64,000 nucleotides of DNA from Pseudochrobactrum kiredjianiae (GTDB lineage: Bacteria > Pseudomonadota > Alphaproteobacteria > Rhizobiales > Rhizobiaceae). The number at the start of each line of letters is the position of its first letter. Position 1 is the stretch's first letter. The notes under the pieces were generated by a model. The model worked only from the letters and a program-made list of their open reading frames with translations. It made no database searches and was not told the origin of the DNA. A program made the translations under genes and the position numbers. Shown in pieces: positions 54,850-62,560 of this stretch. The DNA is taken from contig NZ_JAUCBM010000001.1 of assembly GCF_030362795.1 (NCBI RefSeq), positions 744,001 to 808,000 on the forward strand. Direction: 5' to 3'.

Positions 54850-55826
54850 ATTTCACTGTCTGGCTCATCAAACGATTAGCTCAGGCGGCGGTCGTTCTGC
54901 TGATTATGTCGGTCATCGTGTTTCTCGGCCTGCATATGATCGGCAATCCGGCAGATATTCTGCTGGCACCCGATGCAACGCAGGTCGACCGCGCAGAGCT
55001 GATTGAACGCCTCGGCCTCGATCTGCCGGTCTGGCAGCAATATTGGTTGTTTCTGAAAAGCGCTTTGCAGGGCGATCTGGGCAATAGCTTTGTCTATAAT
55101 ACACCTGCGGTGACGCTGATCCTGCAACGCCTGCCAGCAACGCTGGAACTGGCCGTACTGGCAATGATCTTTGCGGTGTTTATCGGTATTCCGCTCGGTC
55201 TTTTTGCTGGGCTTAAACCGGAAAACCCGTTTGCCAAGCTGATCACAACCGGCAGTATTCTGGGCTTTTCCCTGCCAACTTTTTGGGTTGGCCTGCTGCT
55301 GATTATGACCTTTAGCGTCTCGCTCGGGCTGTTGCCTGCCAGCGGACGCGGCACAACCGTGCGGATTTTCGGCGTGGAGTGGTCATTCCTGACCCTCGAT
55401 GGTCTGCGCCATATGCTGCTGCCGGCAATCAATCTGGCAATGTTTAAAGTCTCGCTGGTTATCCGTCTCACCAATGCCGGTGTGCGTGAGGTGAAATCGC
55501 TGGATTATGTGCGTTTTGCCCGCGCCAAAGGCCTGTCGCCTTTGCGTGTTGTGCGCCGCCATATCCTGCGCAATGTTATGATCCCGCTGGTCACTGTGCT
55601 TGGTATTGAATTCGGTTCGACTGTCGCTTTCGCGGTGGTAACCGAGAATATTTTTTCATGGCCGGGTGCCGGTAAGCTTATCCTCGATAGTATCAACGCG
55701 CTCGACCGCCCTGTGGTTGTTGCCTATCTGATGGTGGTTGTGACGTTGTTTGTGACGATCAATCTTATCGTGGATATTCTGTATCGTGTGCTTGATCCGC
55801 GTGTCAGAACGGAGGCGGCCGTATGA
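54846..55826 (+). CDS. Peptide-type ABC permease (DppB-like)
   Basis: This 326-residue permease starts 'MNFTVWLIKRLAQAAVVLLIMSVIVFLGLHMIGNPADIL', as in DppB, with 'DYVRFARAKGLSPLRVVRRHILRNVMIPLVTVLGIEFG' near residue 220 and the end 'VDILYRVLDPRVR'. It starts 4 bp inside the flavoprotein gene and ends overlapping the next permease by 4 bp, so the genes are translationally coupled. Confidence 0.93.
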   Translation: MNFTVWLIKRLAQAAVVLLIMSVIVFLGLHMIGNPADILLAPDATQVDRAELIERLGLDLPVWQQYWLFLKSALQGDLGNSFVYNTPAVTLILQRLPATLELAVLAMIFAVFIGIPLGLFAGLKPENPFAKLITTGSILGFSLPTFWVGLLLIMTFSVSLGLLPASGRGTTVRIFGVEWSFLTLDGLRHMLLPAINLAMFKVSLVIRLTNAGVREVKSLDYVRFARAKGLSPLRVVRRHILRNVMIPLVTVLGIEFGSTVAFAVVTENIFSWPGAGKLILDSINALDRPVVVAYLMVVVTLFVTINLIVDILYRVLDPRVRTEAAV

Positions 55827-56722
55827 CCATGTCTCTCACCAAACCACCGCGCTCACCAATCGCAGAAAATATCCGCATGTTCCTGCGCTCGCCGCTTGCC
55901 GTTTTCGGGCTGGCTTTGTGTGTGCTGATTGCCGCCGCCGCTATTTTTGCGCCGCTGATCGCACCGCAGAACCCCTATGATATGATGGCGATTGACGTGA
56001 TGGATGCACGTCTCGCACCGGGTGAAACCAATATGACGGATGGTTATACCTATCTGCTCGGAACTGACGGGCAGGGGCGAGATCTGTTCTCGGCTATTCT
56101 CTATGGCCTGCGCACCAGTCTGGTTGTCGGCATTGGTTCTGCCACTATTGCCGGCGTGATCGGCATTGTGCTCGGGCTGGTTGCGGCCTATGCAGGCGGC
56201 AAAACCGATGCACTGCTGATGCGTCTGGTCGATCTGGTCATGTCGCTGCCGTCTATCCTCGTGGCACTCTTGATGCTGGCTTTCTTCGGTCGTGGTGTCG
56301 GCAATGTGGTAATCACACTGGTGCTGCTGGAATGGGCTTATTATGCCCGTACCGCCCGTGGTCAGGCACTGGTGGAAAGCCGCCGCGACTATGTGGAATC
56401 TGCCCGCGGGCTTGGCCTGTCGCCGCTCAGAATTCTGCTTGGTCATATTCTGCCGAATTGCATGCCGCCGCTGATTGTTATCGGTACATTGCAGATCGCC
56501 CGCGCGATTACACTGGAAGCTACGCTGAGCTTTCTTGGCCTTGGTGTACCGGTGACAGAGCCTTCGCTTGGCCTGCTGGTGTCCAATGGTTTCCAGTATA
56601 TGTTGTCGGGTGATTACTGGATCAGTTTCTTTCCGGGGCTGGCTTTGCTGATTTCGATCGTGGCTATCAACCTCGTGGCCGACCGCCTGCGTGATGTGTT
56701 TAATCCGAGGGCTTTATCATGA
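55823..56722 (+). CDS. Peptide-type ABC permease (DppC-like)
   Basis: This 299-residue permease has the DppC N-terminal extension, 'YLLGTDGQGRDLFSAILYGLRTSLVVGIGSATIAG' near residue 74, and the EAA loop 'RDYVESARGLGLSPLRILLGHILPNCMPPLIVIG' near residue 190. An insertion before 'YLLGTDGQ' (residues about 58-73) contains 'APGETNMTDGYT', longer than in GsiD and possibly a periplasmic loop. Overlaps are ATGA at both ends. Confidence 0.92.
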   Translation: MTMSLTKPPRSPIAENIRMFLRSPLAVFGLALCVLIAAAAIFAPLIAPQNPYDMMAIDVMDARLAPGETNMTDGYTYLLGTDGQGRDLFSAILYGLRTSLVVGIGSATIAGVIGIVLGLVAAYAGGKTDALLMRLVDLVMSLPSILVALLMLAFFGRGVGNVVITLVLLEWAYYARTARGQALVESRRDYVESARGLGLSPLRILLGHILPNCMPPLIVIGTLQIARAITLEATLSFLGLGVPVTEPSLGLLVSNGFQYMLSGDYWISFFPGLALLISIVAINLVADRLRDVFNPRALS

Positions 56723-57711
56723 GTGAATTGCTGCTGGATGTCCGTAATCTCTGCACGAGATTTTATACTGATGCCGGTGTGCTACATGCGGTTGAGGATG
56801 TGTCTTTTACGCTGCGTGCTGGGCAGACCATGGGGCTGGTCGGAGAATCCGGCTCCGGCAAATCGGTGACAGGTTTTTCGATTTTGGGGCTGATTGACCG
56901 GCCGGGTCGCATCGTGTCTGGTGAAGTGCTGTTCAAAGGACAGGATATTACCAAACTGTCAAAGAAACAGCTGCGCCATTTGCAGGGCAACCGTATTGCA
57001 ATGGTGTTTCAGGACCCGATGATGACGCTCAATCCGGTGCTGCGTATCTCCGAGCAGATGATTGAAGCACTGCAGGCGCATGAGAAAATCTCCTATACTG
57101 ATGCCCGTCAGCGTGCCCGTGATGTGCTGGGTGCAACCGGTGTGCCAAGCCCTGAAAGTCGTCTGGATGCCTATCCGCATCAATTATCCGGCGGTATGCG
57201 CCAGCGTGTGGCATTGGCAATTGCGATGCTCAATAAGCCGGATCTGATTATTGCTGATGAGCCGACAACGGCTTTGGATGTGTCGATCCAGTCGCAAATT
57301 CTGGCGGAAGTGCAGGGATTGGTCAAAGCCACCAATATGGCGCTGATCTGGATTACCCATGACCTGTCAGTGGTGGCCGGTATCGCCGACACTTTATCGG
57401 TGATGTATGCCGGACGTATTGTTGAAACCGGCCATGTCGGTGCTGTGCTTGATCAGCCACGCCATCCATATACCGCAGGATTGATCGGCAGCCTGCCCGG
57501 CAATGCGGAACCGGGCACCCGCTTGCAGCAAATTCCGGGACTGGCACCGAATATGTTCCATCCGCCGAAAGGTTGTGCTTTTGCCGCTCGTTGTGGCTCG
57601 GCAACGGATGCTTGCAATGTACAGCCGGAATTTACCGGAACAGAGGATCATCGCTATCGCTGCTTCCATCCGGTTACGCTGAATAGCAATATGCAGGAGC
57701 TGCGGCCATGA
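56719..57711 (+). CDS. Peptide-type ABC ATPase (DppD-like)
   Basis: This 330-residue ATPase has '[19 protein letters not shown]' near residue 37, 'AMVFQDPMMTLNPVLRI', '[41 protein letters not shown]', the switch His in 'WITHDLSVV', and the C-terminal oligo_HPY segment with four cysteines 'GCAFAARCGSATDAC...HRYRCF', a likely 4Fe-4S site known in this family. Confidence 0.93.
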   Translation: MSELLLDVRNLCTRFYTDAGVLHAVEDVSFTLRAGQTMGLVGESGSGKSVTGFSILGLIDRPGRIVSGEVLFKGQDITKLSKKQLRHLQGNRIAMVFQDPMMTLNPVLRISEQMIEALQAHEKISYTDARQRARDVLGATGVPSPESRLDAYPHQLSGGMRQRVALAIAMLNKPDLIIADEPTTALDVSIQSQILAEVQGLVKATNMALIWITHDLSVVAGIADTLSVMYAGRIVETGHVGAVLDQPRHPYTAGLIGSLPGNAEPGTRLQQIPGLAPNMFHPPKGCAFAARCGSATDACNVQPEFTGTEDHRYRCFHPVTLNSNMQELRP

Positions 57712-58751
57712 CCAGTAACAATCATGATATTACTGCTCAGCAACCAATTGTTCTGCAAATGCAGAATATTGAAAAGCGTTTTGGCGGCGGTGGTTCTGCC
57801 TTAACAGAGCGTATGGGGTTGTCACGCCCGCGCCCTGTTGTGCACGCGCTGGATGGTGTGAACCTGACCATCCGCGCCGGTGAATTTGTCGGTCTGGTTG
57901 GCGAATCCGGCTCCGGCAAGTCCACGCTCGGTCGTATTGCAGCCGGTTTGATGGCACCAAGCAGCGGCGAGGTTAAGGTCTATAATAAAGCACCATCACG
58001 CGAGAATAAAACACATCTTGATGTGCAGATGATCTTTCAGGATCCGCAGGCCAGTCTCAATCCGCGCAAACGTATTGATAAGGCTGTTGGCGAGGCCCCG
58101 CTGATCCATGGCCTGACGAACCGCGCAGGCATTGATGAGTATGTCAGTGCGCAGCTGCGCCGCGTCGGGCTTGATCCGGCAATCCGCACCCGTTTTCCGC
58201 ACCAGTTTTCGGGCGGTCAGCGGCAGCGCATCAGTATTGCCCGTGCTCTGGCGCTTAATCCGCGTTTTCTGGTCTGTGATGAATCCATTGCCGCACTGGA
58301 CGTTTCTATTCAGGCGCAAATCCTCAACCTGTTTATGGACCTGCGCGAAGAGCTTGATCTGACCTATCTGTTTATCAGTCATGATTTGCGGGCGGTGCGC
58401 CATGTCTGCGACCGCGTGCTGATCATGTATCTGGGCAGAGTGGTGGAGGATGCACCGGCGAAGGAGTTCTTTGCCCGCCCGAACCATCCTTATACGAAAA
58501 TGCTGCTGTCCGAAGTGCCGGATCTCTCGCAGCGCGGCAAAGCCTATTCAGCGATTAAAGGGGAAATTCCAAGCCCGATTAATCCGCCGAAGGGCTGTCA
58601 TTTCCACCCGCGCTGTCCGCTTGCTTTTGACAAATGCCGCCTTGAGCGCCCTGCATTGAAGCAGGTCGGTGAGCAGCATTTAAGCGCCTGCCACCTCAAT
58701 GATAACCCTTCATTTATTGATAAAGCCGCCCCATTGGAGTTAACCGCATGA
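57708..58751 (+). CDS. Peptide-type ABC ATPase (DppF-like)
   Basis: This 347-residue ATPase has '[19 protein letters not shown]' near residue 64, 'MIFQDPQASLNPRKRI', '[41 protein letters not shown]', the switch His in 'FISHDLRAV', and the cysteine-bearing C-terminus 'GCHFHPRCPLAFDKC'. It starts at the ATGA overlap with DppD-like and ends in another ATGA overlap with the binding-protein gene. Confidence 0.93.
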   Translation: MTSNNHDITAQQPIVLQMQNIEKRFGGGGSALTERMGLSRPRPVVHALDGVNLTIRAGEFVGLVGESGSGKSTLGRIAAGLMAPSSGEVKVYNKAPSRENKTHLDVQMIFQDPQASLNPRKRIDKAVGEAPLIHGLTNRAGIDEYVSAQLRRVGLDPAIRTRFPHQFSGGQRQRISIARALALNPRFLVCDESIAALDVSIQAQILNLFMDLREELDLTYLFISHDLRAVRHVCDRVLIMYLGRVVEDAPAKEFFARPNHPYTKMLLSEVPDLSQRGKAYSAIKGEIPSPINPPKGCHFHPRCPLAFDKCRLERPALKQVGEQHLSACHLNDNPSFIDKAAPLELTA

Positions 58752-60316
58752 AAAATTTACTTGCTGTCCTTGTTATGACCACCAGCCTGTTTTCTGCCAG
58801 TGCTATGGCAGAAGAACTGCGTATCGGTTTTGCGGATCCGTTGTCATCCATTGATCCGCAACTGAACAACCATGCCGGTGACCATTCTGTCGCCCAGCAT
58901 TTCTGGAGCGGCCTGACCGGCAAAGACGCCATTAATATGCAGCCGGGTGTTGCCAAGACATGGCGCAATATTGACCCGCTGACATGGGAATTTACCCTTT
59001 TTGACAATGCGGTCTGGTCTGACGGTCAGCCGGTGACTGCTGCGGATGTGGCTTTCTCCTATGACCGTGCCCGCGATGTGCCGGGCAGCGTTGCCAGCGT
59101 CAAAGGTTTTATCCGTACAGTTGATAAGGTCGAGATCAAAGATGACCATCATCTGCTGGTCAAAACCACTGTGCCTGATCCGCTGCTGCCGGTCAGCCTT
59201 TCCAGCCTCTACATTGTCAGCAAGCATGTCGGTGAGAAATCAACAACGGAAGATTACAATAGCGGTAAGGCCATGGTGACCAACGGCGCCTATAGCTATG
59301 TCGGCTACACACCGGGTGACCGTGTGCTGATGAAGCGCAATGAAACCTATACCGGCGACAAGCCTGAATGGGATACGGTTACCTATCGTTATATTGCCAA
59401 TCCGGCAGCGCGTACCGCTGCCTTGCTGGCTAAAGATGTGGATGTGATCGACAAAGTATCTGTTGCCGATATTTCCAAACTGGAAAAGTCGGAAGGCGTA
59501 AAAGTCTATGCCTATCCGGGTTTACGTGCGTTGATCATGCAGCCAAGCTTTAGCACGCAGCCGTCCAAATATCTGACCGACAAAGCCGGTAATCCGCTGA
59601 AGGAAAACCCGCTGCTGAATCAGAAAGTGCGTGAAGCGCTGACACTGGCGATCAACCGTGAAGCACTGGTGAGCCGTATCATGCAGGGTGGCGCAACGGT
59701 TGCGAACCAGTGGATGCCGGAAGGTACATTCGGTTATGACACGGATACGAAAGACATTCCGTTCGATGCCAAAAAAGCCAAGGAACTGCTGACAGAAGCA
59801 GGCTATCCGGATGGTTTCAAAATGACAATCCATGCGCCAAGCGACCGTTACCCGCAAGGCCCTGAAACCGCACAGGCTCTGGCTCAGTTCTGGACACGTA
59901 TCGGCGTGGAAACACAAGTAGAGGTCGTACCTTTCTCGGTTTATTCCGGCAGCGCCAACAAAAACGAATATGCCATGACCATGATCGGTTGGGGTAATGG
60001 CACCGGCGAGGGCACCTATGCCATGACCTCTATTCTGGCAACGCCGAATAAGGAAAAAGGCGTTGGTGCATCCAACTGGGGTCACTATAGCAGTGCCGAT
60101 CTCGATAAGGCTCTGGCTGAGGCAACGTCAGAATTTGACAATGCCAAGCGTGAAGATGTTATCCGCGGTGCGGTGAAAACCGTGATGGGTGATGTCGGTA
60201 TTATGCCGCTCTTCCATTATAAAAATATCTGGGCATCGCGCGATGATCTGAAAGTTGTGCCGTGGAACAGTGACCGTACCGTTGCGATGCAGGTCAGCAA
60301 AATCAAAGCTGACTGA
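58748..60316 (+). CDS. Peptide-type ABC substrate-binding protein
   Basis: This 522-residue SBP_bac_5 protein has a signal peptide (MKNLLAVLVMTTSLFSASA, cleavage after AMA) and phrases 'GFADPLSSIDPQLNNHAGD', 'WEFTLFDNAVWSDGQPVTAADVAFSYDRARDVPG', 'VTNGAYSYVGYTPGDRVLMKRNETYTGDKPEWDTVTYRYI', and 'NQKVREALTLAINREAL'. It closes the ABC block as the fifth component after two permeases and two ATPases. The substrate is unknown; a hydrophobic or modified small molecule is as likely as a peptide. Confidence 0.92.
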   Translation: MKNLLAVLVMTTSLFSASAMAEELRIGFADPLSSIDPQLNNHAGDHSVAQHFWSGLTGKDAINMQPGVAKTWRNIDPLTWEFTLFDNAVWSDGQPVTAADVAFSYDRARDVPGSVASVKGFIRTVDKVEIKDDHHLLVKTTVPDPLLPVSLSSLYIVSKHVGEKSTTEDYNSGKAMVTNGAYSYVGYTPGDRVLMKRNETYTGDKPEWDTVTYRYIANPAARTAALLAKDVDVIDKVSVADISKLEKSEGVKVYAYPGLRALIMQPSFSTQPSKYLTDKAGNPLKENPLLNQKVREALTLAINREALVSRIMQGGATVANQWMPEGTFGYDTDTKDIPFDAKKAKELLTEAGYPDGFKMTIHAPSDRYPQGPETAQALAQFWTRIGVETQVEVVPFSVYSGSANKNEYAMTMIGWGNGTGEGTYAMTSILATPNKEKGVGASNWGHYSSADLDKALAEATSEFDNAKREDVIRGAVKTVMGDVGIMPLFHYKNIWASRDDLKVVPWNSDRTVAMQVSKIKAD

Positions 60317-60327
60317 GGAACTGGCTG

Positions 60328-61605
60328 ATGTTGCAAATCTCTGTTGAACCAGCCGTAGCGCTGATTGATGTGGAGCGCCGGATTACGATATCCGGCGCTA
60401 AGCCACAGGGCAAAGTCACGGTCAAAACACTGACAAAGCGTGCCGGTCATGACTGGACGAGTGAGGCGGTTTTTGAAGCCGATGCACAAGGCGTGATTGA
60501 CCTGACCCGCGATGCACCTGTGTCCGGCACCTATCAGGGTGTCTCAGCTATGGGGCTGATCTGGTCGCAAAATCATGGCGGGCAGGGCATGTTGCCGCTG
60601 TTCCATCAGGATTTGTCACAGGCGCTTGAAACAACAATCACAGCAAGCTCCGGTGATGACAGCAGTGATGCATTGCTGGTGCAAACTCTGATGGCAGAAG
60701 GTGTGACCCGTGAGGAAGTGCGGGTGAACGGTCTTGTCGGCACGCTTTATCGCGCTGCTGGCAGTGAAGCACGACCGGCTGTGATGATCATGAACGGTTC
60801 CGGTGGTGGTGTGAATGAACCGCGTGCGGCGCTTTATGCGTCCCGTGGCTATCATGCGCTGGCACTTGGTTATTTCGGTGCAGAAGGTTTGCCAAAATAT
60901 ATTTCCAACACACCGCTGGAGTATTTTGAAAAAGGGCTGGACTGTTTGCGCGAAGCTGTGAAACCGAAAGATGATTTCGTGGCGGTCAGCGGTCAGTCAC
61001 GGGGCGGCGAGTTGGTGCTGTTATTGGGCGCTACCTACCCGCAGAAAGTCTCTGCGGTGATCGGCTATGTGCCGAGCGCATTTATGCATGGGGGGCAGGC
61101 GGCTGCCGATCCTGCCTTGGGTCGTGACGGGCCTTGCTGGCTCTATCAGGGCAAGCCGCTCACCCATATCTGGGATAATAACCGCTTTGCGAGCTGGAAG
61201 CCGTATGATGACGGGCCGCAGCCACGCCGCAACAGCGCTGCAATGCGTACCGCACTTGCCGATCCTGAAGCTATGCGCAAAGCGCGTATTCCGGTGGAAA
61301 AAATTGCAGGGCCGGTGATGCTGATCTCCGGCGGTGATGATGGTGCATGGCCGTCAGATTATTATTCACTGCTGGTGCAGTCGAGCCTTCTGGCCGCCAA
61401 TCATGCTTTTCCGGTGGCGTGGTATAATCATCCGGAAGCAGGACATTCCATCCTGTTCCCTTATGTGCCGGCTACGCAGATTGTTCATGCACATCCGGTC
61501 AATGGCAATCTCACGACAATGGGCGGCGAACCTGATGTGAATGCTGAGGCCAATGCCGCATCATGGCAGGCTGTGTTACAATTTTTAAAACAGGCAACGG
61601 CTTAA
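60328..61605 (+). CDS. BAAT/acyl-CoA-thioesterase-like hydrolase
   Basis: This 425-residue alpha/beta hydrolase has an N-terminal beta-sandwich ('ISVEPAVALIDVERRITISGAKPQGKV', about 1-120) and a C-terminal catalytic domain, the two-domain plan of BAAT/ACOT enzymes. The nucleophile is Ser224 in 'SGQSRGGELV' (Ser, as in thioesterases, rather than the Cys of BAAT). The acid is probably Asp in 'SGGDDGAWPSD' and the His in 'HPEAGHS'. It is the last gene of the operon, 11 bp after the binding-protein gene. An ester or thioester bond in the imported compound is the likely target. Confidence 0.85.
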   Translation: MLQISVEPAVALIDVERRITISGAKPQGKVTVKTLTKRAGHDWTSEAVFEADAQGVIDLTRDAPVSGTYQGVSAMGLIWSQNHGGQGMLPLFHQDLSQALETTITASSGDDSSDALLVQTLMAEGVTREEVRVNGLVGTLYRAAGSEARPAVMIMNGSGGGVNEPRAALYASRGYHALALGYFGAEGLPKYISNTPLEYFEKGLDCLREAVKPKDDFVAVSGQSRGGELVLLLGATYPQKVSAVIGYVPSAFMHGGQAAADPALGRDGPCWLYQGKPLTHIWDNNRFASWKPYDDGPQPRRNSAAMRTALADPEAMRKARIPVEKIAGPVMLISGGDDGAWPSDYYSLLVQSSLLAANHAFPVAWYNHPEAGHSILFPYVPATQIVHAHPVNGNLTTMGGEPDVNAEANAASWQAVLQFLKQATA

Positions 61606-61622
61606 AACGTCGATTAAACAGA

Positions 61623-61660
61623 AAAGGCGCAGTGTCGGATAACACTGCGCCTTTGTTTTA
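61623..61660. terminator. Terminator between convergent operons
   Basis: A 13-bp perfect stem, AAAGGCGCAGTGT (61623-61635) with ACACTGCGCCTTT (61642-61654), a 6-nt loop and a TGTTTTA tail. It stands between the hydrolase and the arginase-like gene and ends the ten-gene operon. The A-run on the other side may let it serve both directions. Confidence 0.85.
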
Positions 61661-62464
61661 CTTAAACAGCGGGGTGATGATCTCTTCGAGAACCGCAAGT
61701 GCTGCATTATTTGCAGCGGCATCATCGCCTGCTTCAAATTCGGCCAGTTCAATACCGGCAATCTTGTCCTGCGGCAGGGCGGCGAACACATCACGCAGCT
61801 GCTGTGGCATCAGACCATCTGCCACTTTATATGCAGCCGGAATGAAATCAGGCTCCATCACATCCCAGTCGACATGCACCCAGATTGGTGCATCACCGAT
61901 AGCCTGCAAAACCGTTTCAGGGGTGGTTTGGGCAGGGGCAATAATCCGGATACCGGCTTTTGCCAGCATTGCAGCTTCTTCTTCATCAATATCACGACCG
62001 CCGATGATGATAACCTGTTCAGGGCGCAAACCTGCACCATGGCCGCTGTCCCACAAACCGCTGGCGGCAGCGACAACCATGCCGCCGAGATAGCCGGAGC
62101 CGGTGGTCTCTGGCGTATTGAAATCACCGTGCGCATCAATCCAGAGCAGAACACTGTCCGGTCGCTCACGCGCAACAACCGGCAGGCTTGCCAGACTGGC
62201 AGAGCAGGTATTGGCAACGAGCACCGGTATCTGATTGTTTTTGAGTGTGGCGTCCAGAGCGTCGCTGATGCCGTTTAATGTGTCACGCGCTTGCGGCAGG
62301 CTGACGGACCAGTCATCAGTGACGACCGGTGAAAGAGAGCCGATTGTTGTTACAGGAGCAGAGGTGAGTTTCTCTACCAGTTTTGCTGTCAATGCCGCAC
62401 CCGGAATTGCGCCTACGGTGCGATCGGCAATGCGACCCTGTGAAAGAATAATATTATAGGCCAT
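61658..62464 (-). CDS. Arginase-fold (ureohydrolase family) protein
   Basis: The 268 residues keep the second and third ureohydrolase metal motifs: 'DAHGDFNTPETT.SGYLGGM' (Asp, His, Asp ligands) and 'HVDWDVMEPDF' (Asp, Asp). The first motif, usually GGDHS, reads 'VANTCSASLASL', so the His ligand is replaced by Cys and GGD by ANT. Arginases run about 300 residues, so this is a short member. The change may mean one altered metal site, a different substrate, or loss of activity. A terminator on either side suggests a single-gene unit. Confidence 0.78.
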   Translation of the reverse strand: MAYNIILSQGRIADRTVGAIPGAALTAKLVEKLTSAPVTTIGSLSPVVTDDWSVSLPQARDTLNGISDALDATLKNNQIPVLVANTCSASLASLPVVARERPDSVLLWIDAHGDFNTPETTGSGYLGGMVVAAASGLWDSGHGAGLRPEQVIIIGGRDIDEEEAAMLAKAGIRIIAPAQTTPETVLQAIGDAPIWVHVDWDVMEPDFIPAAYKVADGLMPQQLRDVFAALPQDKIAGIELAEFEAGDDAAANNAALAVLEEIITPLFK

Positions 62465-62510
62465 GCCAACTCCCGCTTTATGCCTGTTTGATTGGACAGT
62501 TAGAGCGCAT

Positions 62511-62546
62511 GCGAAAAAGTAGCAACCGGCTTTAACGCCGGTTGCT
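62511..62546 (-). terminator. Terminator after the second GsiA-like gene
   Basis: On the minus strand AGCAACCGGC pairs with GCCGGTTGCT (62521-62530 / 62537-62546), followed by ACTTTTTCGC. It ends the double-ATPase gene 15 bp downstream of its stop. Confidence 0.85.
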
Positions 62547-62560
62547 TGTTGATGTGTGAA

